This document shows positions 28,100 through 35,974 of a stretch of DNA of 64,000 bases, in pieces. The notes beneath the pieces are model-generated. The model saw nothing but the letters and a program-made list of their open reading frames with translations, was not told the origin of the DNA and did no database searches. The stretch is taken from the NCBI GenBank assembly GCA_041920215.1, contig JAYRSJ010000005.1:1-64000 (forward strand). The letters are read 5' to 3'. Made by a program: the position numbers and the translations under genes. The DNA comes from JAYRSJ01 sp041920215. GTDB lineage: Bacteria > Pseudomonadota > Gammaproteobacteria > Burkholderiales > Burkholderiaceae_C. How positions within the stretch are numbered: the stretch's first letter is position 1; the number at the start of each line of letters is the position of its first letter.

Positions 28100-30091
28100 A
28101 TGTTCAAGAAGATACTGATCGCGAATCGCGGCGAAATCGCCTGCCGTGTTGCGGCCACCGCCCGCCGCATGGGTGTCAAGACCGTGGCGGTCTATTCCGA
28201 GGCCGATGCCCGGGCCAAGCATGTGCAGGCCTGCGACGAGGCGGTGTTGATCGGCGGCCCGGCGCCGCGCGACTCCTATCTGCAGTGGCAGCGCATCCTC
28301 GATGCGGCGCGCGCCACCGGGGCCGAGGCGGTGCATCCGGGCTATGGTTTTCTGAGCGAGAACGAGGAGTTCGCGAGCGCCTGCAAGAGCGCGGGCCTGG
28401 TCTTCATCGGCCCGCCGGCCAGCGCCATCCAGGCCATGGGCCTGAAGGCCGAATCGAAGCGCCTGATGGAAGCGGCCGGCGTGCCCCTGGTGCCCGGCTA
28501 CCACGGCGCCGACCAGGACCCGGCACTGCTGGCGGCCGAGGCCGCGCGTATCGGCTACCCCGTGCTGATCAAGGCCAGCGCCGGTGGCGGCGGCAAGGGC
28601 ATGCGGGCGGTGCTGCAGGCGTCCGACTTTGACGCCGCGCTGGCCTCCTGCAAGCGCGAGGCGATCAACAGCTTCGGCGACGACGCGGTGCTGATCGAGC
28701 GCTATGTGCAAAAGCCCCGCCATATCGAGATCCAGGTCTTCGGCGACTCGCAGGGCGACTGCGTCTATCTGTTCGAGCGCGACTGTTCGGTGCAGCGCCG
28801 TCACCAGAAGGTGCTGGAAGAGGCGCCGGCGCCCGGCATGACGGCCGAGCGCCGGCGCGAGATGGGTGAGGCCGCGGTGGCCGCGGCCAAGGCGGTGGGC
28901 TATGTGGGCGCCGGCACGGTGGAGTTCATCGCCGAGCAGGACGGCCGTTTCTACTTCATGGAGATGAACACCCGGCTGCAGGTCGAGCATCCGGTCACCG
29001 AGGCGATCACCGGCCTGGATCTGGTCGAGTGGCAGCTGCGCGTGGCCAGCGGCGAGCCGCTGCCGCTGAAGCAGCAGGAGCTGCGCATGCAGGGCCATGC
29101 GATCGAGGCGCGCATCTGTGCGGAGAACCCCGACGGCGGCTTTCTGCCCGCCACCGGCCGCCTCGATGTGGCGCGCTGGCCGGCCCACACCAGCTTCGAG
29201 CGCGGCCCGGTGCGCATCGACGCCGGTGTCGGCGAGGGCGACGAGATCAGCCCCTACTACGACTCCATGGTGGCCAAGCTGATCGTCTGGGGCGAGGACC
29301 GCGCCCAGGCGCTGGCACGGCTGGATGCGGCGCTGCGCGACACCCATATCGTCGGCCTGCAGACCAATGTGGCCTTTCTGCGCCGCTGCGCGGCCACGGC
29401 CAGCTTTGCCGGTGCCGATCTGGACACCGGCCTGATCGAGCGCGAGCGCGCTGCGCTGTTCGACCAGCCGGGGCTGCCGCTGCAGATCAGCGCCGCCGCG
29501 GTGGTGGCCCATACCCTGGCCAAGGAGGCCGCGCTGCAGAGCGCCGACCCCTGGACCGCCCGTGATGGCTGGCGCATGTATGGCGCCTCGACGCGGCGCT
29601 TCGATCTGGAGGCCGCGGGCACGCACCACGAGGTGCTGCTCTCGCGCCACCACCAGGGCGGCATGCAGCTGACGGTGGCGGGTCGCTCCCTGCCCTTCGC
29701 GGTCAACTCGCAGGGGCTGGAGTCGCATGAGCTGCTGCTGGGCGAGGGCCTGGCCCAGCAGCGCCTGACCGTGCAGACCTATGCCCAGGGGGAGCGGGTC
29801 GCGGTGTTTGCGGCTGCCGGATCGGCCCTGCTGACCGAGGTGGACGTGATTGCCCACGCCGGCGAAGGTGGCGGCGAAGCCGGGCGGCTGACCGCGCCCA
29901 TGCCCGGCAAGCTGGTGTCCTTCCTGGCCCAGCCGGGCGACCAGGTGAGCAAGGGCCAGGCGCTGGCGGTCATGGAGGCGATGAAGATGGAGCACACCAT
30001 CAACGCGCCGCGCGACGGGGTGGTGGCCGAGCTGCTGTACGGCATCGGCGACCAGGTCGGCGATGGCGCCGAACTCTTGCGACTGGAGTGA
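28100..30091 (+). CDS. liuD: Methylcrotonyl-CoA carboxylase alpha (biotin carboxylase and carrier) subunit
   Basis: 663 residues from the ATG at 28100 (GGAGAG upstream). Biotin carboxylase domain: FKKILIANRGEIACRV at the start, the ATP-grasp loop KASAGGGGKGMR, EMNTRLQVEHPVTE with catalytic Arg. The C-terminal biotinyl domain has LTAPMPGKLVSF and Lys629 in EAMKMEH, the biotinylation site. It carboxylates its own biotin with bicarbonate and ATP, then passes CO2 to LiuB. Fits leucine catabolism. It is the only biotinylated protein in the window and lies directly after the bioAFDB block. Confidence 0.95.
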   Translation: MFKKILIANRGEIACRVAATARRMGVKTVAVYSEADARAKHVQACDEAVLIGGPAPRDSYLQWQRILDAARATGAEAVHPGYGFLSENEEFASACKSAGLVFIGPPASAIQAMGLKAESKRLMEAAGVPLVPGYHGADQDPALLAAEAARIGYPVLIKASAGGGGKGMRAVLQASDFDAALASCKREAINSFGDDAVLIERYVQKPRHIEIQVFGDSQGDCVYLFERDCSVQRRHQKVLEEAPAPGMTAERRREMGEAAVAAAKAVGYVGAGTVEFIAEQDGRFYFMEMNTRLQVEHPVTEAITGLDLVEWQLRVASGEPLPLKQQELRMQGHAIEARICAENPDGGFLPATGRLDVARWPAHTSFERGPVRIDAGVGEGDEISPYYDSMVAKLIVWGEDRAQALARLDAALRDTHIVGLQTNVAFLRRCAATASFAGADLDTGLIERERAALFDQPGLPLQISAAAVVAHTLAKEAALQSADPWTARDGWRMYGASTRRFDLEAAGTHHEVLLSRHHQGGMQLTVAGRSLPFAVNSQGLESHELLLGEGLAQQRLTVQTYAQGERVAVFAAAGSALLTEVDVIAHAGEGGGEAGRLTAPMPGKLVSFLAQPGDQVSKGQALAVMEAMKMEHTINAPRDGVVAELLYGIGDQVGDGAELLRLE

Positions 30092-30096
30092 TCACA

Positions 30097-31005
30097 ATGA
30101 GCCTGCCCAATCGAGTCACCCTCGTCGACGTCGGCCCGCGCGACGGCCTTCAGAACGAGAAGCAGCCGGTGTCCACCGAGCACAAGGCCACGCTCGTGCA
30201 CATGCTGCAGGAGGCCGGCCTGAAGGAGATCGAGGTCACCAGCTTTGTCTCGCCGAAGTGGGTGCCGCAGATGGCCGACAACGCGGCGGTGATGGCGGCC
30301 ATCGCGCGTCAGCCCGGCGTGCGCTATTCGGTGCTAACGCCGAATATCAAGGGCCTGGAGGCGGCGCTGCCGACAAGGCCGGACGAGATCGTCGTGTTCG
30401 CCGCCGCCAGCGAGGCCTTCTCGCAGAAGAACATCAACTGCTCGATCGCCGAGAGCATAGACCGCTTCGCGCCGGTGGTGGAAGCGGCACATGCGGCCGG
30501 CCTCAAGGTGCGCGGCGCGCTGTCCTGCGCGCTGGGTTGCCCCTATGAGGGCGAGATCAGCGCCGATCAGGTGGAGCGCGTCGTGCAGCTGATGAAGGGC
30601 ATAGGCGTCGACCATCTGGGGGTGGCCGACACCATAGGCGTGGGCACGCCGCGCAAGGTGCAGGCGGCGATGGAGCGGGCGCTCAGGCATTACCCGCTGG
30701 TCGAGGTGAGTGGCCATTTCCATGACACCTACGGCCAGGCGCTCGCCAATATCTACGCCTGCCTGGAGCTGGGCGTGCACAACTTCGATACCAGCGTCGC
30801 CGGCCTGGGCGGCTGCCCCTATGCCAAGGGCGCCACCGGCAATGTGGCGACCGAGGATGTGGTGTTCATGCTCAATGGCTTGGGGCTGGAGACCGGCATC
30901 GACCTCGACAAGCTGGTCGATGCCGGCGCCTTCATCTCGGGCGTGCTGGGCCGGCCGCCGGTCTCGCGGGTGGGGCGCGCCATCCTGGCCAAGCGGCAGG
31001 GCTGA
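30097..31005 (+). CDS. liuE: Hydroxymethylglutaryl-CoA lyase
   Basis: 302 residues from the ATG at 30097, 5 bp after the liuD stop (a GTG at 30088 overlapping liuD is the alternative start). HMG-CoA lyase signatures: VTLVDVGPRDGLQNEKQ at the N-terminus, the metal-binding GHFHDTYGQALAN, and the catalytic Cys loop GLGGCPYAKGATGN followed by VATEDVVFML. It cleaves HMG-CoA to acetyl-CoA and acetoacetate, the last step of leucine breakdown. It is the last gene of the operon. No clear intrinsic terminator follows. Confidence 0.95.
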   Translation: MSLPNRVTLVDVGPRDGLQNEKQPVSTEHKATLVHMLQEAGLKEIEVTSFVSPKWVPQMADNAAVMAAIARQPGVRYSVLTPNIKGLEAALPTRPDEIVVFAAASEAFSQKNINCSIAESIDRFAPVVEAAHAAGLKVRGALSCALGCPYEGEISADQVERVVQLMKGIGVDHLGVADTIGVGTPRKVQAAMERALRHYPLVEVSGHFHDTYGQALANIYACLELGVHNFDTSVAGLGGCPYAKGATGNVATEDVVFMLNGLGLETGIDLDKLVDAGAFISGVLGRPPVSRVGRAILAKRQG

Positions 31006-31296
31006 ATCGGCTGGCCCCTCGGTGCTATCCCAGCGCCAGGAAGGCATACCGTAAGCCGGCTTCGCGGTGCGGGATCCGATGCTGATGGCCCCCGGCCTCG
31101 CCCTGGCGCTGGGGTCAGGTCTTGCCGTCGATGCGCCATCGCGTCGGCGGTAGGCATTGCGTTGTTTGTAAGTGTCGGTAAGCGCGGTCGTCCCTCTCCC
31201 GGTCGATCGCGTTGCCTTGAGCTCCAGGCCGTCGTGCTGACCGCCTGAGTGAGCGACCGACCGACAAGCACAACATCATCAGGGAGAACTCGAGCC
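31006..31296. other. 291 bp intergenic region before the repeat lipoprotein
   Basis: No coding potential that looks real and no intrinsic terminator for the liu operon. It must hold the promoter of the lipoprotein gene; a weak candidate lies around TTGCGT at 31158, but no convincing -10 element was found. AGGGAGAA at 31281-31288 is the ribosome site for the next gene. Confidence 0.4.
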
Positions 31297-32394
31297 ATGA
31301 AGAAGAACGGAAGCACTCCGAGGGCTGGCCGGGCGCGCGCGGCTGCCTGGCTGGCAGCGGCGCTGGCACTTTTGCTGACCGCCTGTGGCGGCGGTGGCGG
31401 GGGAGGAGACACCCCAACCCCGGCACCGACACCCACGCCCACGCCCACGCCCACGCCCACGCCCACGCCCACGCCCACGCCCACGCCAACGCCAACGCCA
31501 ACGCCAACGCCAACGCCAACGCCGGCCCTGGCCGTCCACTCACCCTATATTCCCAAGCCCAACGGCTATGACATCGAGTGGCGCCTGCTGGAGGCGGACG
31601 CGTCCAAGGCCAGGCTGATGGACAGCCAGGCCTACGGTGCCGCGCCGGCCGCCAATGCCCATGGCTGGACCCACCAGGCCAAGCTGCTGGGCTCGGGCCT
31701 GTACCGCATCGAGATGAGCCAGGGCCACTTCTACCGCTTCTCCAGCAGCAACGAGTGGGCCGGCAATCTGACGGTCTATGACGCGGCGGGCTACCAGCTC
31801 TATGCCGGCCTGGGCGAGCTGGACCGGGTGCGTCCGCTCGACGACCCGCTGGCCTACGAACTGCTGGCCTTGCGCGACGGTGCGGTGTTCGTGAAGGTGG
31901 AGGCCAGCGGCGGTGCGAGCTCGACCCTGGTGGATCTGCTGGTCGAGACCACCGGCGCCAGCCTCGGCGGCGATGCGCCGCGGCAGATCGATCTGGCCAC
32001 CCAGGGCCAAGGGGCCGGCGCCGCCCAAGCCCATGCGGCCTTCTACGGTGGGGCCGGCGCCGACCGCATCGTCGGCAAGCCTGGCGCAGCCAACACCATC
32101 TTCGGTGGCAGCGGCGACGATGTGATTGAGCTCAAGACCGCGGCCAAGACGCTCTCACGCGTCGACGGCGGGCTGGCGCGCGACACCCTGATCCTCGGAT
32201 TCCCCAGCACCGCCGCCCAGCTCAGCCGCCTCAATGCCTACGGGCCTTACCGCCATCTGGCGCCGACCGGCAGCAAGCCCGACGCCCATGCGCTCAGCGG
32301 CAGCCCCGACGGTGCCGTGATCGTCGTGCGCAGCATCGAGCAGCTGCAGTTCAGCGACCGCACGATGGAGTTCAAGGATCTGCCAGGCTACTGA
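31297..32394 (+). CDS. Lipoprotein with (Pro-Thr)n linker and RTX-like C-terminal region
   Basis: 365 residues from the ATG at 31297 (AGGGAGAA upstream). The lipobox LLTACGGG gives an acylated Cys30. A Gly run and then a Pro-Thr tract (~40-75) encoded by a hexanucleotide repeat form a flexible stalk. The central domain (~80-240) includes FYRFSSSNEWAGNLTVYD. The C-terminal third has GGAGADRIVGKPG with IFGGSGDDVIEL, an RTX-like calcium-binding nonapeptide, and then RVDGGLARDTLIL. Probably an outer-membrane-anchored surface protein of unknown function. Its last 7 bases overlap the convergent dienelactone hydrolase gene (32388-32394). Confidence 0.8.
   Translation: MKKNGSTPRAGRARAAAWLAAALALLLTACGGGGGGGDTPTPAPTPTPTPTPTPTPTPTPTPTPTPTPTPTPTPTPALAVHSPYIPKPNGYDIEWRLLEADASKARLMDSQAYGAAPAANAHGWTHQAKLLGSGLYRIEMSQGHFYRFSSSNEWAGNLTVYDAAGYQLYAGLGELDRVRPLDDPLAYELLALRDGAVFVKVEASGGASSTLVDLLVETTGASLGGDAPRQIDLATQGQGAGAAQAHAAFYGGAGADRIVGKPGAANTIFGGSGDDVIELKTAAKTLSRVDGGLARDTLILGFPSTAAQLSRLNAYGPYRHLAPTGSKPDAHALSGSPDGAVIVVRSIEQLQFSDRTMEFKDLPGY
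31435..31518 (+). repeat. Hexanucleotide tandem repeat: 8 x ACGCCC then 6 x ACGCCA
   Basis: Eight uninterrupted ACGCCC units (31435-31482) followed by six ACGCCA units (31483-31518), all in frame, encode the Pro-Thr stalk of the lipoprotein. Unit gain or loss by slippage would change stalk length without shifting the frame. Confidence 0.95.
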
Positions 32395-33068
32395 TCGGCC
32401 AGGGTTCGCCCCAGGAAGTCCAGCGTGCGCTGCCAGGCCAGTTGCGCGCTGGCCGCATCGAACACCTCGGGCCGCTGCTCGTTGAAGAAGGCATGGTCGG
32501 TCGGATAGCGGTGGATCTCGGCCGGCACCTTCAGTGCCGCGACCAGACCGTCCACCGCAGCCGGGGTGCACCAGTCGTCACGGTCGGCGAAATGGCCTTG
32601 CAGCGGGATGGCGATCCTGGCTGGGTCGGCGAACTCCGCGGGCGGGATGCCGTAGAAGCAGGACGCGGCGGCCAGGCCGGGCAGGTGCACGGCGGCCGCG
32701 ATGGTCAGCGCACCGCCCATGCAGAAGCCCACGACGCCCACTTTTGCGCCGACCTTGGCGCAGCGCGACTTCAGGTAGGCGAGGGCGCCGGCCAGGTCCT
32801 GATGGGTGGCGTCGGCGAAGTCCAGCCCCGCCATCAGATGGCTGGCCTCGTCGGCGCTGCTGGCGAGGCGGCCGCGGTAGAGATCCGGCGCCAGCGTGGT
32901 GTAGCCGGCCGCGGCAAAGCGCTCGGCCAGCGCGCGGATCTGCGGATTCAGGCCCCACCATTCCTGGATCAGGATCAGGCCGGGCCGCCCGGGGCCGGCC
33001 TCGGCCAGCCAAGCGCTGCTGCTGCCGCCATCGGGGCGCTGGAAATCGATCATCTGGCCCATCTTCAT
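32388..33068 (-). CDS. Dienelactone hydrolase family protein
   Basis: 226 residues from the ATG at 33068; the ATG at 33062 is an alternative with better spacing from AAGGAG. Alpha/beta-hydrolase with the dienelactone hydrolase pattern: Glu in LILIQEWWGLNP, the nucleophile Cys in GFCMGG, the acid in HFADRDDWC and His in DHAFFN. It hydrolyses lactone or ester substrates, classically dienelactone of chlorocatechol degradation, but no aromatic-degradation genes are near, so the natural substrate is unknown. It starts 43 bp after the phosphofructokinase gene on the same strand and its tail overlaps the convergent lipoprotein gene by 7 bp. Confidence 0.88.
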   Translation of the reverse strand: MKMGQMIDFQRPDGGSSSAWLAEAGPGRPGLILIQEWWGLNPQIRALAERFAAAGYTTLAPDLYRGRLASSADEASHLMAGLDFADATHQDLAGALAYLKSRCAKVGAKVGVVGFCMGGALTIAAAVHLPGLAAASCFYGIPPAEFADPARIAIPLQGHFADRDDWCTPAAVDGLVAALKVPAEIHRYPTDHAFFNEQRPEVFDAASAQLAWQRTLDFLGRTLADQ

Positions 33069-33111
33069 TCGCTCCTTCTTTTGCGTGGTTCTGGCCGGGA
33101 GGGTGCGGGGC

Positions 33112-34323
33112 TCATCCAAGCACCTTGGCCACCGGGTTGGGCCGCAGCCGGAAGGCGTCGGGCATGGCCGAGCCCAAGAGCGGCCGCAGATAGAGGCGGA
33201 AGGCATCGGTCACATCGGTGCCGCTGGGACTGATGAAGGCGTCCTCCATCACCCGGGTCTTGCCGGCCACCGCGTCCAGCGGCAGCAGCTCGTAGTCCAC
33301 CGAGTAGAAGCCGGTCCGCTTGATGGCCACCGAACCATCGTGCTCGCCATGGAAGGCGAACTGCACCGCCTTCTCGCCGACCTCGCGCGCCTCGCGCTGG
33401 TCCACATCGGAGACGCAGCCAATGAAGCTGCGCTGCAGATAGCCCAGCGTGTCGCCACGCACCCGCTTGATGCCCAGGCGGCGCTTGATCTCCTCGCACA
33501 GCAGATCGGCCAGCGCGCCGCTGCCGGAGAGCTGCACATTGCCATGGTCGTCGTGCTCCAGATCCTTGGCCAGCTGGGCGGCGATGGGCTGGCCGCTGGC
33601 GTCGTGTATGCCTTCGGAGACCGCGATCACGCAGCGGCCATGGCGCTGCTGCATGGCCTGCACATCGGCCAGGAAGCGCTCCAGCTCGAACACCCTTTCC
33701 GGCAGGTAGATCAGGTGCGGGCCGTCGTCAGCGAACTTCTTTCCCAGCGCCGCGGCGGCGGTCAGGAAGCCGGCATGCCGGCCCATCACCACGCCCAGGT
33801 AGACGCCGGGCAGGGCGGCATTGTCCAGATTGGCGCCGGCAAAGGCCTGGGCCACGAAGCGGGCGGCCGAGGGGTAGCCCGGCGTGTGGTCGTTGCCGAC
33901 CAGGTCGTTGTCTATGGTCTTGGGGATGTGCACGCAGCGCAGCGGGTAGCGGGCGGCGGCGGCCTCCGCGGCGACGATGCGCACGGTATCGGAGGAGTCG
34001 TTGCCGCCAATGTAGAAGAAATGCGTGATGCCATGGGCCTGCAGCACCCGGAAGATCTTGTGGCAGTAGGCGGCGTCGGGCTTGTCGCGGGTGGAGCCCA
34101 GGGCCGATGAGGGTGTGGAGGCCACCAGCTCCAGGTTGTGGCTGGTTTCCTGGGCCAGGTCGACGAAGTCTTCGTTGATGATGCCGCGCACCCCGTGGCG
34201 GGCGCCGTAGACGGCCGCGACCCGGTGCTGGCGTCGCGCCTCCAGCACCACGCCCACCAGGCTCTGGTTGATGACCGCGGTCGGGCCGCCGCCTTGGGCG
34301 ACGAGGATCTTGCAGCTGGACAT
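33112..34323 (-). CDS. Pyrophosphate-type 6-phosphofructokinase
   Basis: 403 residues. Phosphofructokinase signatures: LVAQGGGPTAVINQ at the N-terminus, FYIGGNDSSDT (nucleotide/PPi site), PKTIDNDLVGNDHTPGYPSAARF and MGRHAGFL. The Lys of PKTIDND and the Asn-Asp in GGND rather than GGDG are markers of PPi-dependent or PPi-like enzymes in the long-family clade. It makes fructose 1,6-bisphosphate reversibly from PPi, so it may serve in both glycolysis and gluconeogenesis in a bacterium with few sugar-using genes. It is divergent from alanine dehydrogenase, with 141 bp between the starts. Phosphate donor is predicted, not proven. Confidence 0.9.
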   Translation of the reverse strand: MSSCKILVAQGGGPTAVINQSLVGVVLEARRQHRVAAVYGARHGVRGIINEDFVDLAQETSHNLELVASTPSSALGSTRDKPDAAYCHKIFRVLQAHGITHFFYIGGNDSSDTVRIVAAEAAAARYPLRCVHIPKTIDNDLVGNDHTPGYPSAARFVAQAFAGANLDNAALPGVYLGVVMGRHAGFLTAAAALGKKFADDGPHLIYLPERVFELERFLADVQAMQQRHGRCVIAVSEGIHDASGQPIAAQLAKDLEHDDHGNVQLSGSGALADLLCEEIKRRLGIKRVRGDTLGYLQRSFIGCVSDVDQREAREVGEKAVQFAFHGEHDGSVAIKRTGFYSVDYELLPLDAVAGKTRVMEDAFISPSGTDVTDAFRLYLRPLLGSAMPDAFRLRPNPVAKVLG

Positions 34324-34464
34324 GGCGACTCCCGGCAGCGGGTGGATACGACGATAGGCTGAAGCGATGCTAATGCCTCAGTAGGACGACGAATACGGCT
34401 TCCCAGGATACGGGCGACAGGCGTACAACAGCGCCACACAAAAACCATTCTGGAGACCGTCACC

Positions 34465-35580
34465 ATGCGCATCGGATGCCCCAAGGAGATCAAGAACCAT
34501 GAGTACCGGGTCGGCCTGACGCCGGCCAGTGTGCGCGAGCTGACTGGCCGCGGCCACAGCGTGCTGGTGCAGGCCGGCGCCGGCGCGGCGATCGGCCTCG
34601 GCGATGCGCAGTACCAGGCGGCCGGCGCACAGATCGTGGCCGACGCGGCTGCGGTGTTCGCCGGCAGCGAGATGATCGTCAAGGTCAAGGAACCGCAGCC
34701 GCAGGAATGCGCGCTGCTGCGCGAGGGCCAGATTCTCTACACCTATCTGCATCTGGCGCCGGACCCGGAGCAGACGGCAGCCCTGGTCAGGAGCGGGGCC
34801 ATCTGCATCGCCTACGAGACCGTCACCGGCCCGGGCGGCGGCCTGCCACTGCTGGCGCCGATGAGCGAGGTGGCGGGCCGCATGTCCATACAGGCCGGTG
34901 CGGCGCATCTGGAGAAGAGCAAGGGCGGCATGGGTGTGCTGCTCGGTGGGGTGCCGGGTGTGGCACCGGCCCAGGTCTGCGTGATCGGCGCCGGCGTGGT
35001 GGGCACCCATGCGCTGCAGATGGCCCTGGGCCTGGGCGCCCGGGTCACGGTGCTGGACAAGAACGTGGACCGGTTGCGTCAGCTGGATCTGGTGTTCGGC
35101 AACCGCATCACGACGCTCTACTCGAATGCCCAGAGCATCGAGGAGGCGGTGCTGGCGGCCGATCTGGTGATAGGCGGGGTGCTGATTCCCGGCGCGGCCG
35201 CGCCCAAGCTGGTGAGCCGCGAACTGGTGGGGCGGATGAAGCCGGGGGCGGTGCTGGTCGATGTGGCGATCGATCAGGGCGGCTGCTTCGAAACTTCGCA
35301 TGCCACCACCCATGCCGAGCCCACCTTCATCGTCGACGGGGTGGTGCACTACTGCGTGGCCAATATGCCCGGTGCGGTGGCGCGTACCTCGACCTTCGCG
35401 CTGAACAACGCGACGATAGGCCATGCGCTGGCGCTGGCCGACAAGGGCTGGAAGCAGGCGCTGAAGGACAGCCCGCATCTGAGGGCGGGCCTCAATGTGG
35501 CCGCCGGCCATATCACCTACGAGGCGGTGGCGCGCGACCTGGGCTACGACTATCGGCCTGCGGATAGCTTGCTGACTTGA
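34465..35580 (+). CDS. ald: Alanine dehydrogenase
   Basis: 371 residues, the standard length; TGGAG precedes the ATG. Signatures: MRIGCPKEIKNHEYRVGLTP at the N-terminus, the NAD-binding VCVIGAGVVGTHALQMALGLGA, and LVDVAIDQGGCFETS with VHYCVANMPGAVARTST. Substrate-binding Lys occurs in VKVKEPQP. It interconverts L-alanine and pyruvate plus ammonia with NAD. Alone on its strand and divergent from the phosphofructokinase gene; both could respond to carbon state. No regulator gene of the Lrp type is adjacent. Confidence 0.96.
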   Translation: MRIGCPKEIKNHEYRVGLTPASVRELTGRGHSVLVQAGAGAAIGLGDAQYQAAGAQIVADAAAVFAGSEMIVKVKEPQPQECALLREGQILYTYLHLAPDPEQTAALVRSGAICIAYETVTGPGGGLPLLAPMSEVAGRMSIQAGAAHLEKSKGGMGVLLGGVPGVAPAQVCVIGAGVVGTHALQMALGLGARVTVLDKNVDRLRQLDLVFGNRITTLYSNAQSIEEAVLAADLVIGGVLIPGAAAPKLVSRELVGRMKPGAVLVDVAIDQGGCFETSHATTHAEPTFIVDGVVHYCVANMPGAVARTSTFALNNATIGHALALADKGWKQALKDSPHLRAGLNVAAGHITYEAVARDLGYDYRPADSLLT

Positions 35581-35654
35581 TTGACGCCACGCATGACAGG
35601 CGCGGCAAAAGCGGTTAGGGTCGCAAGTCCCATCAACAAGCCAAGGAGAGGCCC

Positions 35655-35963
35655 ATGTCCGATACCCACGCCCAGAAGGAACGTCTGGTCAGCGATCTGC
35701 ATGCGGTGGTTGCCGAGGCGGAGGAGCTGCTGAAGGCCACCGCCGACCATGCCGGCGAAGGCGCTGCCGAGCTGCGCGCCAAGGTGCGCGCCAGCCTGGA
35801 GCGTGCCCGCCGCAATCTGGTCGATATCGAGGAGGCGGCCATCGCCCGTGCCAAGGCGGCCGGGCGTGCCACCGACGCCTATGTGCACGAGCATCCCTGG
35901 CAGTCCATCGGCGTGGCGGCCGGCATCGGCCTGCTGCTGGGCATGCTGATCGCACGCCGCTGA
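35655..35963 (+). CDS. DUF883/ElaB-YqjD family inner-membrane protein
   Basis: 102 residues; AAGGAGAG precedes the ATG. An amphipathic helical N-terminus (LVSDLHAVVAEAEELL, ~12-28; LRAKVRASLERARRNLVDIEE) is followed by a single C-terminal membrane segment (SIGVAAGIGLLLGMLIARR), the layout of E. coli YqjD, which binds stationary-phase ribosomes at the membrane. The helices suggest a coiled coil. In E. coli the same operon contains yqjE and yqjK, whose relatives are found here at 38561-39314, with a REC-EAL gene on the other strand between them. It ends 11 bp before that convergent gene. Confidence 0.85.
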   Translation: MSDTHAQKERLVSDLHAVVAEAEELLKATADHAGEGAAELRAKVRASLERARRNLVDIEEAAIARAKAAGRATDAYVHEHPWQSIGVAAGIGLLLGMLIARR

Positions 35964-35974
35964 GGCGGCGCGAC

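Noticed and set aside
31435..31518. A CRISPR-like repeat array
   Set aside because: The units are 6 bp, have no spacers and are in frame in a lipoprotein gene.
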